Below are positions 16,564 to 25,414 of a stretch of 64,000 nucleotides of DNA, piece after piece. The translations under genes were made by a program, and so were the position numbers. This stretch comes from Minthousia sp045628125 (GTDB taxonomy: Bacteria; Bacteroidota; Bacteroidia; Bacteroidales; Bacteroidaceae): contig JAZQPA010000142.1 in NCBI GenBank assembly GCA_045628125.1, positions 9,165 to 73,164 on the forward strand, given 5' to 3'. The notes under the pieces are model-generated. The model made no database searches, had not been told where the DNA came from, and saw nothing but the letters and a program-made list of their open reading frames with translations. Each line of letters opens with the position of its first letter. Positions within the stretch are counted from its first letter, which is position 1.

Positions 16564-17979
16564 ATGCAAAAGATTGTTTGGATTTGGATATTTTGGTTCC
16601 TCTGCCAGGTGCCGCAGGCATCTGCCCAAGGAAGTGATTCCTCAATTTATGACTGGCTAAGATTACAGGATATTCCAGTCACATCCAATAAGGTAAAACT
16701 ATTGAAGAGTGGGGCAGATAAGTTTGACGCATTATTTCAGGATGTGCGTCAGGCGGAGCATTCTGTCCATTTGGACTATTTTGCAATTCGAAACGATTCT
16801 ATCTCAAATACGCTCTTTAATATTTTAGCTTCCAAGAAAAAACAAGGGGTCCAGGTTAGAGCCCTGTTTGATGCTTTTGCCAATTTCAAAAGTGCTCGCC
16901 CACTAAAAAAACGTCATATTCGTGCATTAAACGACATGGGTGTTGAGGTAGAACCTTGGGATCCGATATCATTCCCATGGTTGAATCATGCTGTACCTAG
17001 AGATCATCGCAAAATTGCTGTGATCGATGGTCAGATAGCTTATACCGGCGGCATGAACATTGCAGATTATTATATTCTTGGTATTCCCAAAGCTGGCCCT
17101 TGGAGAGATATGCAAGTCAGAATAGAAGGTGCAGCTGCTAATGATTTCCAAAAGGTGTTCCTTGATTCCTGGAACAGTCAGGTAAAACAGAAACTGGATT
17201 ATACCGATTATTCTTATGATGTACGTAAACGTGAAAGTGCTACTCATAAACTGGCCCGCATTCCCCGTCAAGATTCATTACTGCTACATTTGTCCGGAAA
17301 TCCTGATGAGTGGGTCGCAGCCGCTGCCGCTGCTGAACTTGAGCTGAGGTCATTGGAAAAAGAAAAGAAACCTTATGTGGCGGGTCCGATGAGAAAGCCC
17401 ATTCTGGATCAAATACCTTCTTCTGAATATCAGGCAGATGTGGCGGTTATTCATCGTGCACCTCATAAAACGCCATCTATCATGCGTGATTTTTATGTGG
17501 CATCATTAGATGCTGCAGAGGAGAAGGTCTTTATTGTCAATCCTTATTTTACACCAACTCATAAAGTTAATAAAGCCATTAAGAGAGCATTAGCCAGAGG
17601 TGTGGAGATTGAAATAATGATTTCAACTAACAGTGATGTATCCTTTACGCCTGAGATTGGTTTCAATGCTGTCAATAAACTCAGAAAACGTGGTGCTAGA
17701 GTTTATCTGTTTGATGCAGGCTTTCATCATACTAAGGTGATGATGGTGGATGGTAAATTCTGTACTGTAGGCTCTACCAATCTGGATAGTCGTTCTCTTC
17801 GTTATGACTATGAAATAAATGCAGTTATTTTGCATCCAGGACCAACAGCAGAGTTGATTCAGATGTTTGAGAATGATAAACGAACCAGCCATGAGTTGAC
17901 AGACGAAGTTTGGAAAAATCGCTCTTTCTGGAAAAAAATGCAGGGGGCTTTGGGCTCTTGCCTGATTTGGTGTATTTAA
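16564..17979 (+). CDS. Exported phospholipase D-like protein (cardiolipin synthase family)
   Basis: A 471-residue protein with a cleavable-looking signal peptide (about residues 1-22, ending QASAQG) and two PLD catalytic motifs: HRKIAVID at 148-155 and HTKVMMVD at 389-396, the second followed by GSTNLDSRS. Two HxKx4D motifs are what a complete PLD/cardiolipin synthase active site needs. Typical ClsA has two N-terminal membrane helices; here there is only a signal peptide, so the enzyme would act in the periplasm or outer membrane. Whether it makes cardiolipin, exchanges headgroups or cleaves phospholipids is open. It converges with the next gene, stops overlapping by four bases. Confidence 0.9.
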   Translation: MQKIVWIWIFWFLCQVPQASAQGSDSSIYDWLRLQDIPVTSNKVKLLKSGADKFDALFQDVRQAEHSVHLDYFAIRNDSISNTLFNILASKKKQGVQVRALFDAFANFKSARPLKKRHIRALNDMGVEVEPWDPISFPWLNHAVPRDHRKIAVIDGQIAYTGGMNIADYYILGIPKAGPWRDMQVRIEGAAANDFQKVFLDSWNSQVKQKLDYTDYSYDVRKRESATHKLARIPRQDSLLLHLSGNPDEWVAAAAAAELELRSLEKEKKPYVAGPMRKPILDQIPSSEYQADVAVIHRAPHKTPSIMRDFYVASLDAAEEKVFIVNPYFTPTHKVNKAIKRALARGVEIEIMISTNSDVSFTPEIGFNAVNKLRKRGARVYLFDAGFHHTKVMMVDGKFCTVGSTNLDSRSLRYDYEINAVILHPGPTAELIQMFENDKRTSHELTDEVWKNRSFWKKMQGALGSCLIWCI

Positions 17980-20033
17980 TAACCTAAAGCCTGAAGCATT
18001 AGTAAGGCGTCCATTTCGTTAATCTGGTAAATAGACAGACTCTTAATGTCATCCATGAAGATGGATGATGCCTTCTCCTTGTTCTCACTTATCTCAAAGA
18101 ACTGCTTGTAACAGTTAAATGCATTGTCTTCCTCGTTCAAAGCCCAATAGATGTGGCCTCCATTCAGCCAGTCTTCTTCTGTTTTCTTGCGAATTTTCAT
18201 CCAATAATTCAAGGCTTTCAGTGGCTGTTTTACTTTAAGGTTGCACCATACTATAGCTCTTAATGCCTGAGTGTGCTGGATTTGTAGGTATTCTATTTTA
18301 TACAGAATCTTTAATGCGTCTTTGTACTTCTGTCCCTGTATTAGGCATTGAGCACTTTGCATCAAATACTTTATTTCATTTTTAGTATCTTGAGATGATA
18401 TTTCTTCAAACAGTTCTGCTGCTTTCTGCCATTTACCATGCTTCTTATAACAGGTTGCCAGATGTTTTTTTGTTTTGGTATCATTATCAGCAACTATACA
18501 TTTTTGGTATAGCGTAATAGCTTTGGCATACTCTTCCAGTTGCATGTAGCCATATGCCAGAGTTGCCATATCATCTTTGCTGTCGTGTGGAAGTTTCTCA
18601 ATAATGTTCACAGCAGAACATGATTCATTATGATTCATCAGAATCTTAGCAATTTCCATTTGATGTGCATTATCTAATGATTCCAACAGAATGGGGTAGT
18701 TGGTTGGATCCATAACAGCTTTGAAAGGGTTGTAGAATTCAAAACGGAAAATACACAAATGATAAAACCTGTATAGGTCTTGTATGTAATAGTTACAGTA
18801 GGTCTTCCACTCTTTTTTTACACTTGACGGTTGTCGCAACTCCATTCCTTCGGGCACAACTAGCTTGGCTTCGGCTTGTTGGAAAATGAAGAAAACGGAC
18901 CATTTATCACTCTCGCAGAAAGGGCAAACCTCCATAAATGCATCCAGATATCCCTTTTTCTTGATAAAGGTATCTTTTGTTGCACTGTGGAGTTTGTTGA
19001 ACGGATAGAACCAGTGGGCAACTGTTTTAAAAAAATCGAATGATTTAAAATGGCAGAATGTCCCAAAATAGATATCCTTTCCACTTTTGGATAATTTATC
19101 CATAATCAAAGCGGATTGTTCCATCTTTTTATTTAATTCGTGTGATTCTGAAGAACTTCCCGAATTAGTGATATTCTCCATAAACTTTTTGCCCATTTCC
19201 TGTTCTTTTCGTAATTGGGGCATCAGTTTCTCATTCAACTGCTGAGTCAGTTTTGTTGTATTCTTTGACTCGTAAAGGCTATGATAAACATGAACTAGTT
19301 TGTCCTGGTAACCAGATTTTTTGATGATGTTTCCGAAATCTGCCAATTCTTTGCTGAATATCCCGTATCGGGTAAGAATGAAGCATAATAATACCATGGC
19401 TACCATGGCTCTAACTTGGATTTCGGGAATGTCAGATTCGCATAGGCGATTGAGAATCGTCAGTTTTTGGCTATTGGGGAATTCCAACGCACTTAGCATA
19501 AGTGCAGAAACAACCATCTGTCTATCTGCTAAAAGAATCTTATCATTATGGAGAATGCACTCCAAATCCTCAATATCCTTTTTCTTCAGGCTAGTTGCTG
19601 TCCAAATCTGGTTGAATAATTGAACTACCAGAGATTCGTGTTCTTTCTTTAAAGATGTGTCAGATGGGAATTTTTCCAGATGCTCATTATATACCAGATA
19701 TGGGAATTCCGTTAACATACTGCTGAAAGCTTTTCGGTATGTGTTTTCAGATTGGGTAAGTTTGAACTTTCGGATAATATTCCAGTACATCACCCAACTT
19801 TGCTCTAACATCTGCATGAATGACGACATCCTGTTTTCATCCTTAATGCCTCGTCTCACACAATTCAGCATTCCTTCAAATGCATAGGAGAGTGAATTCA
19901 GGTCATCTTCTAACTTGGGGTCAGGGCACAGATATAGCATTGACTCCATTTTATTAAGAGCCTTTCTGATGTTCTGATTCAGTAGCTGCTGCTCTGCATC
20001 TTTAGCCAATTCCAGAAAAAGATTCTTATTCAT
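17976..20033 (-). CDS. Large TPR-containing protein of unknown function
   Basis: A 685-residue, almost entirely helical protein without signal peptide or membrane helix. The N-terminal 350 residues are helical repeats without a clear signature; the C-terminal part has recognisable TPR units (ATLAYGYMQLEEYAKAITLY; ATCYKKHGKWQKAAELFEEI) between about 480 and 640. A short segment at about 350-375 holds paired cysteines (EVCPFCESDKW). It overlaps the upstream substrate-binding lipoprotein gene by eight bases and is probably co-translated with it. I know no function for this family. Confidence 0.8.
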   Translation of the reverse strand: MNKNLFLELAKDAEQQLLNQNIRKALNKMESMLYLCPDPKLEDDLNSLSYAFEGMLNCVRRGIKDENRMSSFMQMLEQSWVMYWNIIRKFKLTQSENTYRKAFSSMLTEFPYLVYNEHLEKFPSDTSLKKEHESLVVQLFNQIWTATSLKKKDIEDLECILHNDKILLADRQMVVSALMLSALEFPNSQKLTILNRLCESDIPEIQVRAMVAMVLLCFILTRYGIFSKELADFGNIIKKSGYQDKLVHVYHSLYESKNTTKLTQQLNEKLMPQLRKEQEMGKKFMENITNSGSSSESHELNKKMEQSALIMDKLSKSGKDIYFGTFCHFKSFDFFKTVAHWFYPFNKLHSATKDTFIKKKGYLDAFMEVCPFCESDKWSVFFIFQQAEAKLVVPEGMELRQPSSVKKEWKTYCNYYIQDLYRFYHLCIFRFEFYNPFKAVMDPTNYPILLESLDNAHQMEIAKILMNHNESCSAVNIIEKLPHDSKDDMATLAYGYMQLEEYAKAITLYQKCIVADNDTKTKKHLATCYKKHGKWQKAAELFEEISSQDTKNEIKYLMQSAQCLIQGQKYKDALKILYKIEYLQIQHTQALRAIVWCNLKVKQPLKALNYWMKIRKKTEEDWLNGGHIYWALNEEDNAFNCYKQFFEISENKEKASSIFMDDIKSLSIYQINEMDALLMLQALGY

Positions 20034-21030
20034 TATTCTCCTGTATCAGGCGAGTGTCAATCAAATGTGTAGGTTTATAGTCGGTCTTTAAGATTCGGAA
20101 TCCCAACCAATCAGCTTCGTCATATCTGTTTTTCAGCCAGTTAACGGCCTCTTCGATAATTTTATTTTCAGGTGCTTCCAGTGTAGAGAATTGAGGAAGT
20201 TCCAAGGAGTCAGTAACCTGCTTATCTATACTGAACATCTTCTGCATTAATCTTGAGTATCTGTCCTTGGATGAATTGTTGATTCGCTTGGCAGCAATAT
20301 CGTAGGCTTGAGCAATTTTGCGTAATTCCGTCTCGCGGTCAACAAGAACTTTGTGGGTGAAAATGATGCAACCCGTTTGTCTGTTCTTGTTGTCCCACAT
20401 CTGTCGGTCTCCGTTGACCATGGCCATTGTGGCATATGGTTCAGGAAGGATTGCAGCGTCAATCATCTCCTTCTGTACCATTTCCTGTCTGAGTTGAATA
20501 TTGTTGATTTGTGGACGGTTCACATCTGATGGTTCCATCTTTGACTCTCCAAGCAGAATGTCCAGCATCCAATCGCTGGCTTCGTTTCTAGCAATGGCAA
20601 TCATTCGTTCGTTCAGATCGTTTACTTTACGGATACGGAGTTTCTGCTGGGAAACCAGATAGCTTACACCATCAGTTTTCCCCACAATTCTTATTTCGTT
20701 GTTCTTTGAATTAAGAAGAATGGCTCGGCACACATCGGTCAACGCTCCGTGAATCCTTCGGTTCAGAAATGCTGTGTCGATATCCATGTTGCTGGTGAAC
20801 TGAACCAGCTGGACATCAACTTTCAGTGAATCCAAAAGTCCGTCCTCATCAGCCACAAGAAGAGGTAGTGCATCAAGAGTGGGCAGGTAACCTATCTGGA
20901 TTGCTGATGAGTCGAATGCGACGGAATCATCCATGAGAATGACTGCATTTTTGTGGGTAGACGATTTGCAACCGGTAAAGCAAAGACTTACCAGGACAAG
21001 TATATATAATAGGTATATCGCTGATTTCAT
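20026..21030 (-). CDS. ABC-type substrate-binding lipoprotein (SsuA/ThiY-like), orphan
   Basis: Start chosen at ATG 21030, because a lipoprotein signal follows immediately (MKSAIYLLYILVLVSLCFTGC, Cys about residue 21) and a strong promoter lies just upstream. The mature part is a type II periplasmic-binding fold of the NitT/TauT/NMT1 kind (IQIGYLPTLDALPLLVAD, LNSKNNEIRIVGKTD, AAILPEPYATMAM), as used for sulfonates, nitrate or thiamine precursors. No ABC permease or ATPase gene is in the window. It overlaps the TPR gene by eight bases. The ligand is unknown. Confidence 0.85.
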   Translation of the reverse strand: MKSAIYLLYILVLVSLCFTGCKSSTHKNAVILMDDSVAFDSSAIQIGYLPTLDALPLLVADEDGLLDSLKVDVQLVQFTSNMDIDTAFLNRRIHGALTDVCRAILLNSKNNEIRIVGKTDGVSYLVSQQKLRIRKVNDLNERMIAIARNEASDWMLDILLGESKMEPSDVNRPQINNIQLRQEMVQKEMIDAAILPEPYATMAMVNGDRQMWDNKNRQTGCIIFTHKVLVDRETELRKIAQAYDIAAKRINNSSKDRYSRLMQKMFSIDKQVTDSLELPQFSTLEAPENKIIEEAVNWLKNRYDEADWLGFRILKTDYKPTHLIDTRLIQENNE

Positions 21031-21035
21031 ATGTG

Positions 21036-21067
21036 CAAAATTACAACATAAGTGTGACACCCACAAA
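21036..21067 (-). promoter_or_regulatory. Promoter of the substrate-binding lipoprotein gene, leaderless layout
   Basis: On the minus strand TTTG (21067-21064), 20 bases, then TAATTTTG (21043-21036): a full consensus match. The -7 box ends five bases before the ATG at 21030, so the mRNA would start at or next to the first codon. Confidence 0.7.
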
Positions 21068-21091
21068 TAAGTATTTTAAAAAACGAAATAA

Positions 21092-21120
21092 AAAAGGCGA
21101 ACCCTGATGGCTCGCCCTTT
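21092..21120 (-). terminator. Terminator after pgk
   Basis: On the minus strand GGCGAGCC pairs with GGTTCGCC around a five-base loop (ATCAG) and is followed by TTTTT. Confidence 0.85.
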
Positions 21121-21143
21121 TATAAGTATACTTTGGTTATTGA

Positions 21144-22409
21144 TTAGCCCTTGATAGCTGCTACGCCTGGCAGGACCTTACCCTCGATAGCCTCCAACAG
21201 AGCGCCACCACCAGTTGAGATGTAAGATACCTTGTCGGTCAAACCGAACTTGGTGCAGCATGCAACAGAGTCACCACCACCGATCAGAGAGAATGCACCC
21301 TCAGCAGTTGCAGCAGCAATAGCATCACCGATAGCCTTAGAACCAGCAGTGAACTCATCGCACTCGAATACACCTGCAGGACCATTCCACAGAATAGTCT
21401 TTGCGCCCTTGATAGCCTCTGCAAAAGCAACCTGAGCCTTAGGACCTGCATCCAGACCTTCCATGCCAGCAGGGATTGCATCTGATGGATAGTTCTCAAT
21501 CTTAGAACCTTCCTTAACAGTCATAGTACCGAAGTCCAGACCGTCGCAGCAAGTTGCATCCTCAGCCATAACAAGCTCAACGCCCTTCTCAGCTGCCAAC
21601 TTCTCTACGTTCAGAGCTACATCCAGCTTATCCAACTCAACGATAGAACCACCAATCTCACCACCGTGAGCCTTAGCGAATGTATATGTCATACCACCGC
21701 ACAGAATCAGCTTATCAGCCTTGCCCAACAGGTTCTCGATGATACCAATCTTAGATGACACCTTAGAACCACCCATGATAGCAACGAATGGGCGCTGGAT
21801 GTTACCCAATACAGCGTCTACAGCAGCAACTTCCTTCTCCATCAGGAAGCCCAACATCTTGTTGTCAGCGTCGAAATAATCAGCGATAACAGCAGTAGAA
21901 GCGTGCTTGCGGTGAGCAGTACCGAATGCATCCATTACATAGCAGTCAGCATAAGAAGCCAAAGTCTTAGCGAACTCCTTCTGAGAAGCCTTCATTGCCT
22001 TCTTTGCCTCATCGTACTCAGGAGTACCCTTCTCAACACCTACAGGCTTTCCTTCCTCTTCTGGATAGTAACGCAAGTTCTCCAGCAACAGAGCCTCACC
22101 CATCTTCAGAGCAGCAGCAGCCTCAGCAGCCTTTGCACAGTCAGGAGCGAAAGTTACAGGGCAACCCAGAGCAGCAGCAACTGCATCCTTAATCTGACCC
22201 AGTGACAACTCAGGCTTAACCTTACCCTTTGGCTTACCCATGTGAGACATGATGATCAATGCACCACCATCAGCCAATACTTTCTTCAAAGTAGGAAGAG
22301 CACCACGGATACGAGTGTCGTCAGTAATAACGCCATCCTTCAAAGGCACATTGAAATCTACACGTACGATAGCTTTCTTGCCTGCAAAATTAAATTCGTT
22401 AATAGTCAT
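21144..22409 (-). CDS. pgk: Phosphoglycerate kinase
   Basis: Glycolytic enzyme transferring phosphate between 1,3-bisphosphoglycerate and ADP in the cytoplasm. The 421-residue length is normal. Motifs are KKAIVRVDFNVPL at the N-terminus, the substrate-binding NLRYYPEEEG, KVSSKIGIIENLL in the nucleotide domain and the C-terminal GGGDSVACCTKFG with TGGGALLE. Codons are strongly biased (GCA, CTG, AAC), as in highly expressed genes. Transcribed alone: -7 box at 22455-22462, terminator at 21092-21120. Confidence 0.98.
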   Translation of the reverse strand: MTINEFNFAGKKAIVRVDFNVPLKDGVITDDTRIRGALPTLKKVLADGGALIIMSHMGKPKGKVKPELSLGQIKDAVAAALGCPVTFAPDCAKAAEAAAALKMGEALLLENLRYYPEEEGKPVGVEKGTPEYDEAKKAMKASQKEFAKTLASYADCYVMDAFGTAHRKHASTAVIADYFDADNKMLGFLMEKEVAAVDAVLGNIQRPFVAIMGGSKVSSKIGIIENLLGKADKLILCGGMTYTFAKAHGGEIGGSIVELDKLDVALNVEKLAAEKGVELVMAEDATCCDGLDFGTMTVKEGSKIENYPSDAIPAGMEGLDAGPKAQVAFAEAIKGAKTILWNGPAGVFECDEFTAGSKAIGDAIAAATAEGAFSLIGGGDSVACCTKFGLTDKVSYISTGGGALLEAIEGKVLPGVAAIKG

Positions 22410-22454
22410 AATACTTGTTGATATTTAAAATTAGGTTTATACACTTTATCTTTG

Positions 22455-22462
22455 CAAAATTA
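22455..22462 (-). promoter_or_regulatory. Putative pgk -7 box
   Basis: The minus strand reads TAATTTTG, about 46 bases before the pgk ATG. Directly adjoining on the plus strand, TATCTTTG (22447-22454) is an opposed -7-like box with no obvious gene to serve. Confidence 0.55.
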
Positions 22463-22540
22463 GCAAATTGTTGATTAAATCACGAATTTTTGAGCTTAAA
22501 AAACATTTGCGGTATCATCTTTCCTATGAATTGACAGAAT

Positions 22541-23194
22541 TTACTGTCCAATCAAAGATTCCTTGGGGAACGATTTACAGATTTCTTTCAGAAAACAGTC
22601 CTTGCATTTAGGACGTTGGGCTGTACATACGTACCGTCCGTGGAGAATAAGCCAGTGGTGTGCCTTGGGAATGACTTCATCGGGCAGATGTTTGGTAAGC
22701 TCCATCTCCACGCTGTATGGGGTTGTACAGCGCTTGGATACCAATCCGATGCGGTGGCTTACTCGGAACACATGCGTGTCAACAGCCATGGCTGCTTTAC
22801 TGAAAACCACTGACATGATAACATTTGCTGTTTTTCTGCCTACACCTGGTAAACTGGTCAGTTCTTCCATTGTACTTGGCACTTCTCCACCAAAATCCTT
22901 CATCAATTTTTGAGCCATACCCACCAGGTGTTTGGCTTTGTTGTTGGGATAGGAAACACTCTTTATGTATTCGTAAATGACCTCGGGAGTGGCCAGCGCC
23001 ATCACTTCTGCCGTTGGGTAATCGTTCAGTAATGCTGGTGTAACCATATTTACCCGTTTGTCTGTACATTGTGCACTGAGGATTACAGCAACCAGCAGTT
23101 CAAAAGGGGTGTGGTAGTGCAGTTCGGTTTCAGCCACTGGCATCTTATCCTCAAAGATGCTCACAATCTTATCGTATAGTTCTTGTTTTTTCAT
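22541..23194 (-). CDS. nth: Endonuclease III (DNA glycosylase/AP lyase)
   Basis: Base-excision repair enzyme removing oxidised pyrimidines. Start at ATG 23194 (MKKQELYDKI), 217 residues; a longer in-frame start at 23248 would cross the -7 box. The helix-hairpin-helix LPGVGRKTANV holds the catalytic K121, and D139 (VDTHV) is the second catalytic residue, matching E. coli K120/D138. The 4Fe-4S cluster ligands are C190, C197, C200 and C206 with the standard 6-2-5 spacing. A minus -7 box TATTTTTG is at 23218-23225. Confidence 0.97.
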   Translation of the reverse strand: MKKQELYDKIVSIFEDKMPVAETELHYHTPFELLVAVILSAQCTDKRVNMVTPALLNDYPTAEVMALATPEVIYEYIKSVSYPNNKAKHLVGMAQKLMKDFGGEVPSTMEELTSLPGVGRKTANVIMSVVFSKAAMAVDTHVFRVSHRIGLVSKRCTTPYSVEMELTKHLPDEVIPKAHHWLILHGRYVCTAQRPKCKDCFLKEICKSFPKESLIGQ

Positions 23195-23217
23195 GTGGTT
23201 TATAATCAACACTTCGG

Positions 23218-23225
23218 CAAAAATA
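23218..23225 (-). promoter_or_regulatory. Putative nth -7 box
   Basis: Minus strand TATTTTTG, 23 bases upstream of the nth ATG at 23194. Confidence 0.5.
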
Positions 23226-23288
23226 CACAAATCCTTTTGTCGGGCCAAATAAAAGTCGTAATTTCGCCCTTGGATTAAATTATTGAAT

Positions 23289-23774
23289 ATGACAATTCGT
23301 ACAGTAAAACACGAGGATATGGCTCAGATTGCAGCTATTTACAATCATTTTATAGCCAATACCACCATTACTTTTGAAACCGAACCAGTTTCGGTAGAGG
23401 AGATGACACACCGTATGGAGCACATTTCTGCTGAATTTCCTTATTTCGTTCTTGTCGAGAATGACAAAGTCCTGGGTTATTGTTATGCCCATAAATGGAA
23501 GGAAAAAGAGGCATACAGCAAGACCGTGGAAACTACCATTTATTTGAAACCAGGACAGGAAGGTAAAGGATTGGGAACCATGTTGATGAATGCACTGACT
23601 GAGGCTTGCCGTGAACAGGGCATTCATGTATTTGTTGCTTGTATTACTTATCCGAATGTAGCCAGTGAACATCTTCACTTAAAACTTGGGTTCGAACAAG
23701 TTTCCCGTTTCCATGAGGTGGGTTTCAAGTTTGGCAGATGGATTGATGTCTATGACTTTCAGAAGATTCTTTAA
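23289..23774 (+). CDS. GNAT acetyltransferase (phosphinothricin acetyltransferase-like)
   Basis: A 161-residue N-acetyltransferase of the PAT/bar branch. Start at ATG 23289 (MTIRTVKHEDMAQIAAIYNH). The family pattern includes GYCYAHKWKEKEAY, TTIYLKPGQEGKGLGTMLM (the acetyl-CoA loop QxxGxG/A), and the C-terminal GFEQVSRFHEVGFKFGRW. Members acetylate the amino group of phosphinothricin, methionine sulfoximine or similar amino acids; the natural substrate here is unknown. It lies 28 bases before the GH109-like gene and may be cotranscribed with it. Confidence 0.9.
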   Translation: MTIRTVKHEDMAQIAAIYNHFIANTTITFETEPVSVEEMTHRMEHISAEFPYFVLVENDKVLGYCYAHKWKEKEAYSKTVETTIYLKPGQEGKGLGTMLMNALTEACREQGIHVFVACITYPNVASEHLHLKLGFEQVSRFHEVGFKFGRWIDVYDFQKIL

Positions 23775-23802
23775 TATATAGAGACTTAATTAACACTACA
23801 AT

Positions 23803-25344
23803 ATGAGGAAAATACTATTTGCGTGCTGTTTGGCCTTGTCGGGTGTTCTGTCTGCAAATGCACAGGAATTCAATTGGCCATGGCATTTTAATGGAGGAAC
23901 AATTGTAACAGATGTACCTGAGCGTCCGTCAGGACAGACTTCTGTTTTGGGAATGGCTTTGCCCAAGATGACATCTGTGCGTGTAGGCTTTGTTGGTTTA
24001 GGTATGCGCGGACCTGATGCAGTAGAACGTTTTATGCATATACCAGGAACTCAAGTCGTTGCTTTGTGTGATTACGAGAAAGACCGTGCTGAGGCTTGTC
24101 AGGAAATTCTGAAGAAGAACAGCATGCCTAAGGCTGCAATATATTATGGTGAGTTTGGATATGAGGAACTTTGCCAACGTGATGATATTGACCTGGTATA
24201 TGTTGCCACCGATTGGCATCATCATTTTCTGGTGGCAAAGAGCGCTTTGGAAAATGGCAAACATGTGGCTATTGAGGTCCCTTCTGCCATGAGTCTTACC
24301 GAATGCTGGGCATTGGTGAATATGAGCGAAAAATACCGCAAACATTGTATGATTCTGGAGAACTGCTGCTACGATGAGTTTGAGCTGAATACCCTTAACA
24401 TGGCTCAACAGGGCTTATTTGGTGATGTGGTTCGTGTGCAGGGTGCTTATATTCATAATTTGGACGAATTCTGGGATGCTTACTGGAAAGAGGGCAATAC
24501 CGATAAATTGGGTTGGCGCTTGCGTTACAACAAGAATTACCGTGGTGATGTCTATCCTACACATGGTTTGGGACCTGTGGCTCAGTTGCTGAACATTCAT
24601 CGTGGCGACCGTATGAAAACGATGGTGGCTATGGATACCCGTTCTTTCAACGGTAAGGAATGGGTTGAGAAAATGACTGGTGAGAAATGTGATGAGTTTA
24701 AGAACGGTGATCATACTACGACCCTGATTCGTACAGAATTAGGTAAGGTGATTGAAATTCAGCATGATGTACTTGATCCTCAGCCTTATAACCGCTTGTA
24801 TCAGTTGACCGGTACCCGTGGATTTGCTAATAAGTATCCATCGGAAGGTTATGTAGTCAGCAAGGAGATGATGGAGGCTCATAACGTGAAGCCATCTACT
24901 GATAAGATTAGCGTGCATCGTTATTTACCGGAGGCAGATAAAAAAGCCTTGGAAGAAAAGTTTATGAGCCCTATCTTGAAGAAATATGTAGAAAAGGCTC
25001 ATGAGGTTGGTGGTCATGGCGGTATGGATTTTACCATGGATAGCCGAATGATTTACTGTATGCAGAATGGTCTACCTTTAGATATGGATGTGTATGACTT
25101 GGCAGAATGGTGCTGTCTGGCAGAGTTGGGTTCCATTTCTATGGAGAATGGTTTTGCTCCTGTTGCAGTTCCTGATTTTACCCGTGGTAATTGGGATAAG
25201 GTTCAGGGTTATCATCATGCATGGGCTTCTCTTGCCGATGAGGCCGCAGCGGAGGAAGCTGCTAAAGAGTTTACCCGTCAGCTGAAAGAACGTGGTGCCA
25301 AGGAATGGGCAAAGGAAGCTACTCCTAAGGGGAAAAAGAAATAA
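23803..25344 (+). CDS. Exported Gfo/Idh/MocA oxidoreductase, GH109-like glycosidase
   Basis: A 513-residue protein with signal peptide (about 1-21, ending SANAQE). The Rossmann domain starts VRVGFVGLGMRGPDAVERF (about 58-76) and binds NAD(H). DLVYVATDWHHH, HVAIEVPSAMSL and NYRGDVYPTHGLGPVAQ resemble the alpha-N-acetylgalactosaminidases of family GH109, which use bound NAD to break glycosidic bonds by oxidation-elimination. A role in removing terminal GalNAc from mucin-type glycans is therefore plausible but not shown. No SusC/SusD genes are adjacent. A bidirectional terminator follows. Confidence 0.85.
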   Translation: MRKILFACCLALSGVLSANAQEFNWPWHFNGGTIVTDVPERPSGQTSVLGMALPKMTSVRVGFVGLGMRGPDAVERFMHIPGTQVVALCDYEKDRAEACQEILKKNSMPKAAIYYGEFGYEELCQRDDIDLVYVATDWHHHFLVAKSALENGKHVAIEVPSAMSLTECWALVNMSEKYRKHCMILENCCYDEFELNTLNMAQQGLFGDVVRVQGAYIHNLDEFWDAYWKEGNTDKLGWRLRYNKNYRGDVYPTHGLGPVAQLLNIHRGDRMKTMVAMDTRSFNGKEWVEKMTGEKCDEFKNGDHTTTLIRTELGKVIEIQHDVLDPQPYNRLYQLTGTRGFANKYPSEGYVVSKEMMEAHNVKPSTDKISVHRYLPEADKKALEEKFMSPILKKYVEKAHEVGGHGGMDFTMDSRMIYCMQNGLPLDMDVYDLAEWCCLAELGSISMENGFAPVAVPDFTRGNWDKVQGYHHAWASLADEAAAEEAAKEFTRQLKERGAKEWAKEATPKGKKK

Positions 25345-25366
25345 ACGGTTTGTTGCTACTTATAGT

Positions 25367-25402
25367 AAAGGATCTTTCCAATCTGTATGGAAAGATCCTT
25401 TA
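25367..25402. terminator. Bidirectional terminator between the GH109-like gene and crcB
   Basis: AAAGGATCTTTCCA pairs perfectly with TGGAAAGATCCTTT around a seven-base loop. It serves the convergent genes ending at 25344 and 25415. Confidence 0.85.
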
Positions 25403-25414
25403 TTGTTGTGTAGT

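Noticed and set aside
21031..21066. Longer start of the substrate-binding protein at 21066
   Set aside because: It would run through the promoter and place the lipoprotein signal 12 residues inside.
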